NCBI GenBank assembly: GCA_948562205.1
Contig: CAOYAN010000001.1
Location: 51,122-115,121 of the forward strand
Direction of reading: 5' to 3'
DNA from: an uncultured Clostridia bacterium
Lineage (GTDB): Bacteria; Bacillota; Clostridia; TANB77; CAG-465
DNA length: 64,000 bases
Shown: positions 1 through 10,053 of the stretch, in pieces
How positions within the stretch are numbered: position 1 is the stretch's first letter
How the letters are laid out: each line of letters opens with the position of its first letter
Notes under the pieces: model-generated
What the model was told of the DNA's origin: nothing
What the model saw: the letters and a program-made list of their open reading frames with translations, nothing else
Databases searched by the model: none
Translations under genes and position numbers: made by a program

Positions 1-1450
1 ATCCACATATTCTACTACTACACTTCCATCTTTTTTAGCGTATACATATGTTACTGTTATTTCTTCCTCTGCTATTTTTCCTGCTTCGTTTTCTGGTACT
101 TCTGTTAAGTAGTATCCATATATTGTTTTTGATTCTGCTGTGTAGTTATCGTTTACTTTTCCATTTATTGTTACTGACTCTGAAAGTTTATTTCCTTCTT
201 CATCCACATATTCTACTACTACACTTCCATCTTTTTTAGCGTATACATATGTTACTATTGTTTCTTCTTCTGCTATTTTTCCAGATACATCTCCTATAAC
301 TTTAACAAAATCATATCCATATATTGATAATTTTTCTGTTTCATAGTTATCATTTACTTTTCCATCTATTCTAATAGCTTTAGATATTTCATTTCCATCA
401 ATATCAATATATTTTACTACTACACTTCCTGGTAATTTAGAATATATATATCTTACTGTTATAATATTTTCTTCAATTTTTCCTGTTGCATTGTCTGGTG
501 TTACTTCTAATTTATATCCATATATTTTCTTTGCAGTTGTTTTATAGTTTTCTCCAACGTTTCCAGAAATTTTTTCATTTTCAGCTATTTTTTCACCAGT
601 TCTATCAACATATTCAACAATAACTTCACTAGTTTGTCTCTCATATATATATGTTACAATTATTGTTTCTTCAGTTATTTTACCAACTTTATTTGATGGA
701 TCAATACCTATTGATTTATATCCATATATTTGCTTTCTTGATGTTTCATAATTATCTCCAACTTTTTTAATTATTGTATCATTACTTGATATTTCATTTC
801 CATCTTTATCTACATATTTTACAATAACTTTTCCATCTTTTTTAGCATATACATATGTTACAACAGTTTCTCCCTCAGTTATTTTACCTTCTTTATTTGT
901 TGGTATTTCTTTTATTTCATATCCATAAATTGGTTTTTGCTCTGTTGTATAATTTTCTCCAACTTTTCCATCTATTCTAAATTGAGGAGCTATTTCTTTT
1001 CCTTGTTCATCTACATATTTAACAATAATACTACCAGTCTTTTTAGCATATTCATATGTTACAGTAATATTTCCCTCAATAACAGTTCCATTGGCATTTT
1101 CTGGTACAACTACTAAATTATAATCTGTAATGTCTTTTTCAATTGTTGTATAATTTTCTCCAACTTTTTTAGTAATTATTTCAGATTTTACTAATTCTTT
1201 TTTAGTTTCTTGATCAATATATTTTACTGTTACAGTTCCTTCAGATCTTTCATATTTGTATATAACATCAATGTTTCCATCTACGAATATTCCATTTTTA
1301 TTTGAAGGTTCTTCAACTAATTTATAACCAGGTATTACTTTAGCCTCTGTTTTATATTCTGCATCTAGTATTCCTGTTTTTACATCAGTTGTATTAGGTA
1401 TTTCAATTCCTTGTTCATCTACATATTTTACTGTTACTGTTCCTTTAACT
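1..1450 (-). repeat. Tandem ~201-bp coding repeats (MucBP-like units)
   Basis: At least seven complete units of about 67 codons plus one partial unit at the edge. The distal units are almost identical at DNA level: bases 1-58 recur nearly unchanged at about 202-259, while units nearer 1450 are more diverged. This gradient suggests recent unequal exchange at the 3' end of the gene. Confidence 0.85.
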
Positions 1451-2817
1451 CTTGCATAATATAGTTTTAATATAAGTTTACCATCATCAGTTACAGTTCC
1501 TTTTATATTAGACTTTTCTGTATCTAAATAATATTTTTCAAAAGTTTTTTGCTCTGCTGAAACTTCTATTCCAGAACTAGTTATAAATGTATAAGCTTCA
1601 TTTGGAGTATTAGAATAAGTTTCATCTGCATTTTGTAAATAATATTCTACAGAATATTTATTTCTACCAAGGATTGGATCCTCTACTATCTTTTCCTTAT
1701 CTTCATTATTTACATCAGTATAAGTAATTTTTGCTCCATTGTTAGTTTTCCAACTACCATTTTTATGTTCATCATCATTTTTTAATTTTACATAGAATGT
1801 ATATGTTTTTTCTTCTTCAGTTATCTCAGCCTCATTCCATGAAATAATTCTATTATCTTGTGATAGGGTATAACCATTTGTAGGTTCAATTCCTGTATAA
1901 ATATCAAAATCACTACCAATTACATCTTCTACATTAAGTTTAGTACCTGCATTTTTCATTCTATTTGCAATGCTTGAATAAATAGAAGTTAAATCATTTG
2001 CAGTTGTTGCAGTTTGATAATATCCAACACCACTTGATAAATTTTCAAGTGCAGTTGAAGTAACATTTGAACCAATTGCAACGCCATATATCACAGTACC
2101 ATTATCTTTTAAAGTCTTAGACACATTGGCACCATCTGCACTACTAGGATCAGGGTTACCATCAGTTAAAAATATTATATATGTTGGTCTTGATTTATCT
2201 TTATCATCTCTACTATCCATATAATTCTTAGCTGCATTAAGTGCATTTGTATAGTTTGTTCCACCATTTGCACTAACATTTGAGATAGCATTATTTATAT
2301 CTTGTTTAGAAGTTGTAAATCCACAGTTGCTACTAGCATTACTATTAAATGTTACAAGTGCTACTCTACTATCTTTATTTTCTATATTACTATATAGATT
2401 AGTTAAAAATGTATTTACTGCACTTTTTGCAACATCTAGTCTATCAATACATCCCTTATCTTTAGATGGCCAATCTAATATACCACCACTATGATTATGG
2501 TCTTCATTCATACATGGACTATATCCACTACCAAATCCAAATCCCATACTTCCAGACTTATCTACAACAAGTACAACATCTACTGGACGTGTTACAGGTT
2601 TAGATTTTACTGTAAGGTCTATTCTTGCTATTCCCTCTTCAATATTTTCCCAACTAGCTGTTTTTATAAGTTCAACATCACCATCATTTATCTCTGTTTT
2701 TGTAGTTGTTGAAGTTGTGCTTGAAGTTATAGTCGCAAATAGACTATTAGAACTACAAGTTACAAGTAATAAAAGGCTAGCAAAGAATTTCTTAATTCCT
2801 CTTGTTTTATCTCTCAT
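1..2817 (-). CDS. VWA-domain surface adhesin with MucBP-like repeats (3' end beyond window)
   Basis: The frame is open from the ATG at 2817 to the window edge (939 codons, no stop), so the C-terminus is missing. A Lys/Arg-rich start and hydrophobic stretch (residues ~10-30) form a signal peptide. A von Willebrand A domain follows, with the MIDAS motif DKSGS at residues 86-90, a later TNYTNAL segment and LTDGNPD. After a ~130-residue linker come at least seven tandem ~67-residue repeats of the pattern VxVKYVDxxG...YGY...VTYVYAKKDG, resembling MucBP/Flg_new repeats of Gram-positive wall proteins. An LPXTG anchor would be expected outside the window but is not seen. The likely role is adhesion or pilus-tip-like binding at the cell surface. 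The start is supported by AAAGGAG upstream. Domain family is fairly sure; the ligand is unknown. Confidence 0.85.
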   Translation of the reverse strand, partial: MRDKTRGIKKFFASLLLLVTCSSNSLFATITSSTTSTTTKTEINDGDVELIKTASWENIEEGIARIDLTVKSKPVTRPVDVVLVVDKSGSMGFGFGSGYSPCMNEDHNHSGGILDWPSKDKGCIDRLDVAKSAVNTFLTNLYSNIENKDSRVALVTFNSNASSNCGFTTSKQDINNAISNVSANGGTNYTNALNAAKNYMDSRDDKDKSRPTYIIFLTDGNPDPSSADGANVSKTLKDNGTVIYGVAIGSNVTSTALENLSSGVGYYQTATTANDLTSIYSSIANRMKNAGTKLNVEDVIGSDFDIYTGIEPTNGYTLSQDNRIISWNEAEITEEEKTYTFYVKLKNDDEHKNGSWKTNNGAKITYTDVNNEDKEKIVEDPILGRNKYSVEYYLQNADETYSNTPNEAYTFITSSGIEVSAEQKTFEKYYLDTEKSNIKGTVTDDGKLILKLYYARVKGTVTVKYVDEQGIEIPNTTDVKTGILDAEYKTEAKVIPGYKLVEEPSNKNGIFVDGNIDVIYKYERSEGTVTVKYIDQETKKELVKSEIITKKVGENYTTIEKDITDYNLVVVPENANGTVIEGNITVTYEYAKKTGSIIVKYVDEQGKEIAPQFRIDGKVGENYTTEQKPIYGYEIKEIPTNKEGKITEGETVVTYVYAKKDGKVIVKYVDKDGNEISSNDTIIKKVGDNYETSRKQIYGYKSIGIDPSNKVGKITEETIIVTYIYERQTSEVIVEYVDRTGEKIAENEKISGNVGENYKTTAKKIYGYKLEVTPDNATGKIEENIITVRYIYSKLPGSVVVKYIDIDGNEISKAIRIDGKVNDNYETEKLSIYGYDFVKVIGDVSGKIAEEETIVTYVYAKKDGSVVVEYVDEEGNKLSESVTINGKVNDNYTAESKTIYGYYLTEVPENEAGKIAEEEITVTYVYAKKDGSVVVEYVD

Positions 2818-3027
2818 AATTTTTACTCCTTTACTAAAAATTAGTTACCTTAAACTACTTTATCATCAGTTCTCTTAAAAAACATTAAAAATATTTTCTT
2901 TATCTTGAGTGTAAAAAAACTAGTTACTCTTCTTTTGGGAAGTGTAACAACTAAAAAATATTAGTTTATATAATTTTTATTATTAAAACTAAATTTTGTA
3001 ATACTTAAGTTGCATTTTTATATCAAG

Positions 3028-3056
3028 ATTTTAGCACCTTTATACTAAAAAATCAA
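3028..3056 (-). promoter_or_regulatory. Sigma-A promoter of the surface protein
   Basis: -35 TTGATT (3051-3056) and -10 TAAAAT (3028-3033), 17-bp spacer. The 5' leader would be ~200 nt (about 3021 to 2818), AT-rich with no riboswitch I recognise. Confidence 0.6.
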
Positions 3057-3181
3057 GTGTTTTTTAAAAATATCTGTCGTTTATTTACATTTTTATTACA
3101 AATATATTACATTTATATACTTGATGTGATATTTTGATGTTCTACAAATCTTAGGAATACATAACATTAATAATTCTTATT

Positions 3182-3238
3182 AAAAAATTAAACAAAAAAG
3201 AACCTAAATTATTAAACTATGTCTAATAATTTAAGTTC
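3182..3238 (-). terminator. Intrinsic terminator after ileS
   Basis: Stem arms 3200-3214 and 3224-3238 (15 bp, one mismatch), followed on the minus strand by a T-rich run (3182-3199). Confidence 0.8.
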
Positions 3239-3264
3239 ACTAAAATATTGTTTTTACAATATAT

Positions 3265-6200
3265 CTATTTTATTACTTCCACATCAATATCTAAATGCTC
3301 ACCATTTATATTAGTATCAGTATAAGTATCTCTTGCTTCATTATATATTGCATTAACTGCTAGAGTTTCATTTTTTATTTCTTCTTCACATTTTTTTATA
3401 ACTGTCTCTAACATATCATTATTTGCAACATATAAATTAATTCTATCAAGTACTTCAAAGCCTTTATCTTTTCTCATATTTTGAACTTTAGATAGTATTT
3501 CTCTTACATATCCTTCTTCTTTTAGCTCAGGTGTTATAGTTGTATCTAATACTACTCCAATTTCTCCCTCACCTGCAAAAGCAAAGCCTTCTTTTCCTTG
3601 CATTGTTATAAGTAGATTATTTGAATCTAGCCCAATTTCTACATCATCAATCATGATATATTCAACCTTACCAGATTTTACAGTATTTGCTAAATCCATT
3701 TGATTTTTCTTAGCAATTTCTTCTCTAATTTTTGGTATAAGTTTTCCATATTCACGACCAAGTACTGGTAAATTTGGCTTAATTTCAAAATTTACATACT
3801 CTGACATTTCAGCACCAAGTACTACTTCTTTTACATTTAATTCTTCTTTTACTATATTACCATAATATTCAGGTAATGTATCAACAGAAATTAACATCTC
3901 TGATAAAGGTTGTCTATTTTTTATATTTTCAGAATTTCTAGCACTTCTACCAAGTTTTACAATTCTATATGCTATATCCATCTCTTTTTCTAATTTTTCA
4001 TCAATTTCTGATTCTACTACTTCTGGGAAATAACATAAATGTACACTTTCAGGTGCATTTTTATCTATACTACAAACTAAATTTTGATAGATTTCATCAG
4101 TTATAAATGGTACAAATGGAGCAGCGACTTTACTTAAAGTTATAAGTACTCTATAAAGTGTTACATATGCACCTATTTTTTCATCATTTAAATCTTGTGC
4201 CCAAAATCTTTCTCTATTTCTTCTTACATACCAATTAGATAATTCATCTGTAAATTCTTCAATATCTTCTCCAGCACCAGTAATATCATACTTTTCAAGT
4301 TTACTATCAACTGATTTTACTAGAGTATTTAATTTTGAAATAATCCATCTATCCATAACATTTCCAGATTTAAAATCACTGTAATCTAATGGATTAAAGT
4401 TATCTATATTTGCATAAAGTACATAGAATGAATACACATTCCAAAGTGTACTTAAAAAACCTCTTTGTGATTCTTGTACATTTTCAATAGAAAGTCTTGA
4501 TGAAAGCCATGGAGCACTTCCAGTATAGAAATACCAACGTGTTGCATCAGCACCAACAGTATCTAGTAATACAAGTGGATCTACACCATTTTTCTTAGAT
4601 TTAGACATTTTTTGTCCTTTTCCATCTAATACATGACCTAGTACTATACAATTTTCAAAAGGTGTTCTATTAAATAGAGCAGTACCTAAAGCAGTTAACG
4701 TATAGAACCATCCTCTAGTTTGATCTATTGCCTCAGAAATATATTGAGCAGGAAAATTGTTATCAAACATTTCTTTATTTTCAAATGGATAATGCCACTG
4801 TGCAAAAGGCATTGATCCTGAATCAAACCAACAGTCAATAACTTCTTTTGCTCTATTCATTTTCTTTCCACATTTTGGACATTTTAAATGTACATTATCA
4901 ATATATGGTTTATGTAACTCAATATCTTCTGGTACATCTATACCTTTTTCTTTTAATTCTGCTATACTACCAACACATTCTTGATGAGCACAATTTTCAT
5001 CCTCACAAGTCCATATTGGAAGTGGTGTCCCCCAGTATCTATCTCTAGATATACCCCAATCAATAACGTTTTCAAGGAAATTACCAAATCTACCTTTTTT
5101 GATTGTTTCAGGATACCAATTAACCTTATCATTATTTGATACAAGTTCATCTCTTAAATTACTCATTGCTACAAACCAACTTGCTTTTGGATAATATAGT
5201 AGCGGTGTATCACATCTCCAACAGTGAGGATATGAATGTAAATGTTTCTCTTTAGAAAATAGTTTTCCTTCTTCTTTTAGCCACTTACAAATATCTTCAT
5301 TACAGTCTCTTACAAATCTACCTTTCCATGGAGTAACTTCATCAACAAATTTACCATTTTTATCTACTAAGTTTACAAATGTAATTTTATTTTGTTTTGC
5401 TACAAAGCTATCATCTTCTCCATAAGCTGGAGCAATATGTACAATACCTGTACCATCTGTTAGTGTTACATAATCGCCATGAATTACTTCAAATGCTTTT
5501 CCATCAACTTTAGCAAAAGGTATTAATTGTTCATATTTTGTACCTAGTAGCTCAGATCCTTTATACTCTTTTAATATTTCATATTCCATATCTTTTAAAA
5601 TAGTTGGTACTAAATCTTTTGCTAAAACATAAACTTCATATTTATCTTCTTCGTCACAAACTTTAACTTTAACATCACAATAAACATATGCTTTATTTAC
5701 ACATAATGCTAAATTTGAAGGTAGAGTCCATGGTGTAGTTGTCCATGCAAGAATATATCTATCTTCATCTACAACTTTAAATTTTGCAACACATGTTAAA
5801 TCTTTAACGTCTTTATATCCTTGAGCTACTTCATGAGAAGATAAGGCAGTACCACATCTAGGACAGTATGGCATAACTTTATGGCCCTCGTAAAGAAGAC
5901 TCTTATTCCATAGTTCTTTTAAAGCCCACCATACAGACTCAATATATTCATTATGATATGTAACATATGGTTTTTCCATATCTACCCAGTATCCTACTTT
6001 ATTTGTCATTTCTTCCCATATATTTACATATTTAAATACACTTTCCTTACATTCTTTAACAAACTTTTCAACACCATATTCTTCAATTTGTTCTTTACCA
6101 GATATTCCAAGTTTTTTCTCTATTTCAAGTTCAACTGGAAGTCCATGAGTATCCCAACCAGCTTTTCTTATAACTTTATAGCCTTTCATAACTTTATACC

Positions 6201-6411
6201 TTGGTATAATATCTTTCATAACCCTTGTTATAATATGTCCTGCATGGGGCATACCATTTGCTGTTGGAGGTCCATCATAAAAAGTAAAATATCTTTTTCC
6301 TTCATTCATATCAAAATTTTTTTGAATTATATTTTTATCTTTCCATGTCTTTGCAACATTTCTCTCCATTCCAACAAAGCCATCTTCTTTTAATTCAACT
6401 TTTTTGTACAT
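3265..6411 (-). CDS. ileS: Isoleucyl-tRNA synthetase
   Basis: Class I aminoacyl-tRNA synthetase charging tRNA-Ile in the cytoplasm. The HIGH-type motif is visible in [12 protein letters not shown] near the N-terminus and the KMSKS motif in [10 protein letters not shown]. The editing (CP1) domain lies between them and a C-terminal anticodon-binding region follows. At 1048 aa it has the length of the eukaryote-like, mupirocin-tolerant type IleRS (ileS2) rather than the ~920-aa bacterial type; that assignment is by length and C-terminal look only. I chose the ATG at 6411 because GGAAAGGAG lies 7-8 nt upstream; an in-frame extension to 6504 would run through the leader terminator. The upstream T-box predicts induction by uncharged tRNA-Ile. 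Confidence 0.97.
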   Translation of the reverse strand: MYKKVELKEDGFVGMERNVAKTWKDKNIIQKNFDMNEGKRYFTFYDGPPTANGMPHAGHIITRVMKDIIPRYKVMKGYKVIRKAGWDTHGLPVELEIEKKLGISGKEQIEEYGVEKFVKECKESVFKYVNIWEEMTNKVGYWVDMEKPYVTYHNEYIESVWWALKELWNKSLLYEGHKVMPYCPRCGTALSSHEVAQGYKDVKDLTCVAKFKVVDEDRYILAWTTTPWTLPSNLALCVNKAYVYCDVKVKVCDEEDKYEVYVLAKDLVPTILKDMEYEILKEYKGSELLGTKYEQLIPFAKVDGKAFEVIHGDYVTLTDGTGIVHIAPAYGEDDSFVAKQNKITFVNLVDKNGKFVDEVTPWKGRFVRDCNEDICKWLKEEGKLFSKEKHLHSYPHCWRCDTPLLYYPKASWFVAMSNLRDELVSNNDKVNWYPETIKKGRFGNFLENVIDWGISRDRYWGTPLPIWTCEDENCAHQECVGSIAELKEKGIDVPEDIELHKPYIDNVHLKCPKCGKKMNRAKEVIDCWFDSGSMPFAQWHYPFENKEMFDNNFPAQYISEAIDQTRGWFYTLTALGTALFNRTPFENCIVLGHVLDGKGQKMSKSKKNGVDPLVLLDTVGADATRWYFYTGSAPWLSSRLSIENVQESQRGFLSTLWNVYSFYVLYANIDNFNPLDYSDFKSGNVMDRWIISKLNTLVKSVDSKLEKYDITGAGEDIEEFTDELSNWYVRRNRERFWAQDLNDEKIGAYVTLYRVLITLSKVAAPFVPFITDEIYQNLVCSIDKNAPESVHLCYFPEVVESEIDEKLEKEMDIAYRIVKLGRSARNSENIKNRQPLSEMLISVDTLPEYYGNIVKEELNVKEVVLGAEMSEYVNFEIKPNLPVLGREYGKLIPKIREEIAKKNQMDLANTVKSGKVEYIMIDDVEIGLDSNNLLITMQGKEGFAFAGEGEIGVVLDTTITPELKEEGYVREILSKVQNMRKDKGFEVLDRINLYVANNDMLETVIKKCEEEIKNETLAVNAIYNEARDTYTDTNINGEHLDIDVEVIK

Positions 6412-6442
6412 AATATTTCTCCTTTCCAAAAATACATAATAA

Positions 6443-6486
6443 TATATAAAAAATCGCACATACCTGTATAAAAAGGATGCACGATT
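6443..6486 (-). terminator. T-box controlled leader terminator
   Basis: 10-bp stem with two G-T pairs, arms 6477-6486 and 6452-6461, followed on the minus strand by seven T (6451-6445). It sits 32 nt before the ileS ATG, where a T-box terminator is expected. Confidence 0.8.
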
Positions 6487-6737
6487 AATCTTTATAATCA
6501 ACATTTCAAAATAACCTTATTATACAACATACCAACATATGTGCCCTTTATAACGTAAGGAATACGGCCACGCTTACTATTATTTCAGCTAGCAACTCGG
6601 AGGTGATTTTCACTATATACTACTTTAACTAGGCTCACACCATCCCTAGTTCGCTTGGTATTTTGTAATATAATTACTCTTCCTCGTCATAGTTTTTATA
6701 TAATATTATTTGATCTTAATATATTTCTATATTTAAC
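6443..6737 (-). promoter_or_regulatory. T-box leader (isoleucine) of ileS
   Basis: On the minus strand the leader shows T-box landmarks: ATGACGAGGAAGAGTAAT (about 6690-6673), GATGGTGTGAGCC (about 6653-6641), and CTCCGAGTTGCTAGCTGAA just after the specifier. The codon in specifier position is ATC (6607-6605) followed by a conserved purine, matching isoleucine. A TGGT able to pair with the tRNA ACCA end lies at 6534-6531, though its surroundings differ from the consensus GGGTGGNACCGCG. The segment at 6538-6544 can pair with the 3' arm of the downstream terminator, giving a plausible alternative fold. Confidence 0.85.
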
Positions 6738-6744
6738 AATAAAT

Positions 6745-6773
6745 ATTGTATCATATTTTTATTATAAAGTAAA
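6745..6773 (-). promoter_or_regulatory. Promoter of the ileS leader
   Basis: -35 TTTACT (6768-6773), 17-bp spacer, -10 TACAAT (6745-6750). Confidence 0.55.
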
Positions 6774-6791
6774 TATTTTAAAATAATATTT

Positions 6792-6892
6792 TTAATATAA
6801 AAGTGAATAAATAATAGAAAATAATAGTTAATATTAACACACTATATATAAAATGTAGCATAAAGTGATACTGATTTTATATTATTTTCAAA
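6792..6892. repeat. ~100-bp direct repeat, left copy
   Basis: Nearly identical to 7733-7842 in the same orientation; the right copy carries an extra AATAATAGTT and a few substitutions. Both contain the perfect palindrome GTTAATATTAAC. The pair brackets the two decayed genes. Confidence 0.85.
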
Positions 6893-7080
6893 GCCAAAAT
6901 TTTTACTAGATATATAGCTTTAATTTATATATATATACTAAAAATCTATAATCACGAATTATTACTATTGAAATCCTAGCATTTAATTATAATCTTTCGC
7001 TTCAGTTGTTATATCAATAGTATAGTTTTTTCCTATCTTATTACTTATTTTAATGCTATAACATTGTATCAAATAAATAT

Positions 7081-7360
7081 TTAACAGAAAAATTTAACTG
7101 CATCTTCTCCATATTTATCTTTCCATTTAGCAACTATCTTTAGATAATATAATGGCACAATTTCAAGTAGTCTATTTAATTCTCTTTCTGGAATACATCC
7201 ATTATTATTAGCTACTATACACCCACCTGACTTTGTAAGCCAAATTTTAGTAGCATTTGAAGTTGGTTTTCCCTTTGAAATATGGATATGAATAGGCTCA
7301 TTATTTTCATTTGACCAAAAATAAATTTTATAGCCGCATTACTTCTAAAATACTAGGCAA
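7081..7360 (-). pseudogene. DUF4160-family protein, frameshifted
   Basis: The downstream part reads YKIYFWSNENNEPIHIHI, then SKGKPTSNATKIWLT, and ends KYGEDAVKFFC, which is the DUF4160 pattern. DUF4160 genes usually sit in small two-gene modules often treated as toxin-antitoxin-like. The N-terminal codons from TTG (7360) read LPSILEV, the expected family start, but about seven bases where six are expected around 7330-7336 shift the frame, so the first frame stops after MRL. Total length is 280 nt, one more than a multiple of three. The start overlaps the stop of the upstream partner. Either a real lesion or a sequencing error. Confidence 0.7.
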
Positions 7361-7629
7361 ATTTAATACCTCCTTCTCGTGCATATTTATAAAACAAATG
7401 TGCCCCTTTTTCCACGGTCTCTCTAAATTCCTCTATTTCTTTATCTGTATAGTATCCATCTTTTTCCACTATTTCATAACTTGGAAGTTCAAAAACTACA
7501 GTATCAAATCCGTTTTTTAGTTGGCCTTTCAAAAGAAACTCTTATATATTCTTCTCCATTCTCTTTTTTTCTAATATCTGAAAAAACTACCAATGTTTCA
7601 TCTGGGTATTTAGCAAATTCATATACCAT
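7353..7629 (-). pseudogene. Uncharacterised partner of DUF4160, frameshifted
   Basis: From the ATG at 7629 the first frame reads MVYEFAKYPDETLVVFSD... to FERPTKKRI and then stops. The next frame continues as GFDTVVFELPSYE and ends HLFYKYAREGGIKFA. From memory this is a family commonly found directly upstream of DUF4160 genes in Clostridia. Removing one A from the A6 tract at 7513-7518 (minus strand) restores a single ~91-codon frame. The stop overlaps the DUF4160 start. Both partners carrying a +1 shift suggests decay; the homopolymer could also be a sequencing or phase-variable site. Confidence 0.6.
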
Positions 7630-7732
7630 TACTATCACTCTCCTAATTATTAATGTTATTAGTATATCATATTTTTTCTAATTTTACTATACTTTCACAT
7701 AAGAAACATGGAAAATTCATGGATTTTTCATG

Positions 7733-7842
7733 TTAATATAAAAGTGAATAAATAATAGAAAATAATAGTTAATAATAGTTAATATTAACACTCTATATAC
7801 AAGATGTAGCATAAAGTGGTACTGATTTTATATTATTTTCAA
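7733..7842. repeat. ~110-bp direct repeat, right copy
   Basis: Partner of 6792-6892, with a tandem duplication of AATAATAGTT inside. On the minus strand it lies ~105 bp before the decayed gene pair, so it may also hold that pair's old promoter; no clear -35/-10 pair is visible. Confidence 0.85.
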
Positions 7843-7905
7843 CATAATTTCACATTTTTATATATTTTTAAACAATTTATTTCACATCTTGTATTAATAA
7901 ACAAA

Positions 7906-7930
7906 GTGGGGAGCCATTTTCTCTCCCCAC
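7906..7930 (-). terminator. Terminator after the 115-aa membrane protein gene
   Basis: Perfect 8-bp stem GTGGGGAG/CTCCCCAC (7906-7913, 7923-7930), followed on the minus strand by TTTGTTTATT. Confidence 0.75.
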
Positions 7931-7947
7931 CTCATAAAAATCCTATT

Positions 7948-8295
7948 TTATAATAACCATTTGGCCTCATTTAACATTTTGATTGCCTCTTTTTTTATTC
8001 TTGCCATCTCCTTTTTCTTTATTTTTTTATTAATCTTATCTATTTTTTTCATACAATTTCTGCGAACTTTCTTAGAATTATTAGTTAAAAAGATTTTATC
8101 ATAGAGCATTATTACTTTTGTAATAGAAACTCTTTCAGAAAAAATAATATTATCAAACAAAGAATAGATAATTCTAAATGGTAAAAGTACTATCTCTAAC
8201 AATGCAAATACAATAATTAATACGATTTCATAGTCTTTACCAATAACAAAACCTATAACAAGTCCTACAAATAAAGCAAATAAATTTTCAAACAT
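7948..8295 (-). CDS. Small membrane protein, unknown function (115 aa)
   Basis: I do not recognise a family. Residues ~4-20 and ~24-45 are hydrophobic, giving one or two N-terminal membrane segments; GLVIGFVIGKD contains small-residue spacing typical of packed helices. The C-terminal half is strongly basic, with runs such as KKIDKINKKIKKKEMARIKKE, and is probably cytoplasmic and helical. GGAGGA seven bases before the ATG supports the start. It is a single-gene unit with its own consensus promoter and terminator. The basic helical tail could bind acidic phospholipid or nucleic acid, but nothing shows this. Confidence 0.7.
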   Translation of the reverse strand: MFENLFALFVGLVIGFVIGKDYEIVLIIVFALLEIVLLPFRIIYSLFDNIIFSERVSITKVIMLYDKIFLTNNSKKVRRNCMKKIDKINKKIKKKEMARIKKEAIKMLNEAKWLL

Positions 8296-8350
8296 AAATG
8301 TTCCTCCATTCTAATCATATAATTAATGATTATTATTTTTTAATGCTTAT

Positions 8351-8379
8351 ATTATACATTATATTTTGATTTATGTCAA
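8351..8379 (-). promoter_or_regulatory. Promoter of the 115-aa gene
   Basis: Perfect consensus: TTGACA (8374-8379), 17-bp spacer, TATAAT (8351-8356). Confidence 0.85.
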
Positions 8380-8426
8380 CTTTTTATTGATTTTATCATA
8401 TAATTATATTATTTATCTATTTATAC

Positions 8427-8450
8427 AAAAAAACACATGTCTACATGTGC
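8427..8450 (-). terminator. Terminator of the phosphodiesterase/Fic operon
   Basis: Short stem CACATG/CATGTG with a TAGA loop, followed on the minus strand by seven T. Confidence 0.75.
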
Positions 8451-8461
8451 TTTTATAATAT

Positions 8462-10042
8462 TTATTTAATAATACTTTCTAAATTTGTTATAATATCATC
8501 TTTTATCTTATCATAATATATAACATGATTTATAGTATTTCTTACTTCATTCATTCCAAGTTCTTGCTCATCTGCATTACTAGACTCCATTCCAAGTGCT
8601 CTTTTTATATTATATTCTAACCACTCTAATCTTGAATAATTAGAATTATATAAAGTTTTAATATCTATGTCAAATTTAAACTTAATATTTTTTAAATAAG
8701 TTTTTATAAAAGTTTTAAAAAGTTCAAAATCTACATTTAAATTTTCATAGCCAGACCAACATAGTGCAAGTTCAAATAATTCTAAATATGGATTATAATA
8801 TCCCAAACATTCTAAATCTATAATTTTAAAATCATTATTTTTCCATAATACATTTTTACTATCTAAATCATTATGACATATAGACATTATACTTGGAACA
8901 TTTTTTATAGCAATATTGCCATTTTTCATACTACTATTTAATAAATCGATATTTTTACTCAATAATTCATATATTTCTTTAACTTTATTTTTTGATTTAT
9001 TAATATAGTAATTCCAGTCTATATTTATTTCATCTCTTGTATATTTTTCATATTTTATATCAATATTATGAATATCTGCTAAAGTTTTTGCAATTTTTGA
9101 GCAATTTATCTCTTTTATTTTATCATTTTTTATTGAACATCCTTCATAAAAATCAAATATATAGAAATATTTTCCATTTAGCTTTTGCATCTTTTTATCA
9201 TTAAACTTTAATGGATATATTGCAGGAATATTATTATTATATAAAATTTCTTCTAACTTTTCTGCATTTTCAAAATTTTTTATAGCATCTTTTCTTTTCA
9301 TAACGTTTGGATTTAATAGTTTTACTACATATTTTCTATCGTTTGTTACAGCCTTATACATTTTATGCATAAGACCACCAGTAAGCCTTTCAGGCTTTTT
9401 AATAATTTTTCCAAGATTTAGATATGTAAATATTTCATATATAAATTCTATATCTCTATCTTCTTTTACCTTAATACTTTTCTTTAAAAGTAATATCTGA
9501 TCTTCCTCATCTATTACTGCTTTTATACTAGCTTTTAAAATTTCATTATAATCTATTAAAAACCAATTTATTTCATATCCTAAATCATCCAAAAGCTCAC
9601 GTATAAACTCTCTTGTAGCTCTACCGTTCCCCTCACGAAATGGATGTAGTACATTTAAATCAGTCATAATTTGAGATATAAATACTATAAGTTCATCAAA
9701 GCTTAGTTTTTTTAGATCTTTTACATTTATTTTACTTAATATTTTGCCAATATTTTCTTCTATATAATAATATTCTGAAAATCTAAAATTTTCTTTTGTT
9801 ATGTTTTCTCTTCTATATTCACCTGCAAAATCATAAACATCACAAAATAAGTGTTTATGTATTGCCTTTAGATGTTTTTCATCATACGTTCTTCTAATAT
9901 TTTTATCCCTTAATGTAGACAGTTTAAATGCAACCATTTCTGTTTCATATTTTTTAAGTTTTATCTCATCTTTAATATTTAATTTATTCTTTAAAGTATC
10001 ACTATCTTTATATGTATATATTGAATTTATTGCATCATACAT
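8462..10042 (-). CDS. Fic domain fused to an APH/choline-kinase-like kinase
   Basis: A 526-aa two-domain protein. Residues ~40-195 form a Fic domain with the catalytic motif HPFREGNGRATR at 133-144; all key residues (His133, Glu137, Asn139, Arg141, Arg144) are present, so AMP- or phospho-transfer to a protein target is expected. Residues ~210-500 form an APH/choline-kinase-like domain: TGGLMHKMYK glycine-rich loop (221-230), Lys241 for ATP, catalytic loop CHNDLDSKNVLW (389-400) and metal-binding IIDLE (407-411). The N-terminus lacks an inhibitory helix; instead a separate 52-aa gene 11 nt upstream encodes one. GGGGC precedes the ATG. Last gene of an operon. A Fic-kinase fusion is unusual; the substrate is unknown. 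Confidence 0.9.
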   Translation of the reverse strand: MYDAINSIYTYKDSDTLKNKLNIKDEIKLKKYETEMVAFKLSTLRDKNIRRTYDEKHLKAIHKHLFCDVYDFAGEYRRENITKENFRFSEYYYIEENIGKILSKINVKDLKKLSFDELIVFISQIMTDLNVLHPFREGNGRATREFIRELLDDLGYEINWFLIDYNEILKASIKAVIDEEDQILLLKKSIKVKEDRDIEFIYEIFTYLNLGKIIKKPERLTGGLMHKMYKAVTNDRKYVVKLLNPNVMKRKDAIKNFENAEKLEEILYNNNIPAIYPLKFNDKKMQKLNGKYFYIFDFYEGCSIKNDKIKEINCSKIAKTLADIHNIDIKYEKYTRDEINIDWNYYINKSKNKVKEIYELLSKNIDLLNSSMKNGNIAIKNVPSIMSICHNDLDSKNVLWKNNDFKIIDLECLGYYNPYLELFELALCWSGYENLNVDFELFKTFIKTYLKNIKFKFDIDIKTLYNSNYSRLEWLEYNIKRALGMESSNADEQELGMNEVRNTINHVIYYDKIKDDIITNLESIIK

Positions 10043-10053
10043 ATATCTGCCCC

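Noticed and set aside
1..1450. Regularly spaced repeats that could suggest a CRISPR array
   Set aside because: The ~201-bp units are coding, in frame, and encode MucBP-like domains; there are no short identical repeats with unique spacers and no cas genes.
5953..6393. A 146-codon plus-strand frame opposite ileS
   Set aside because: Phe/Ile/Tyr-rich antisense shadow of a certain gene, with no start signals.
6952..7060. A DUF2442 partner gene downstream of the DUF4160 remnant
   Set aside because: Only a ~28-codon frame (ending TIDITTEAKDYN) is present, without start signals or a clear family match.
6792..7842. Direct repeats as ends of an insertion sequence or MITE
   Set aside because: They are direct, not inverted, no target-site duplication or transposase is visible, and the interior is the DUF4160 pair.
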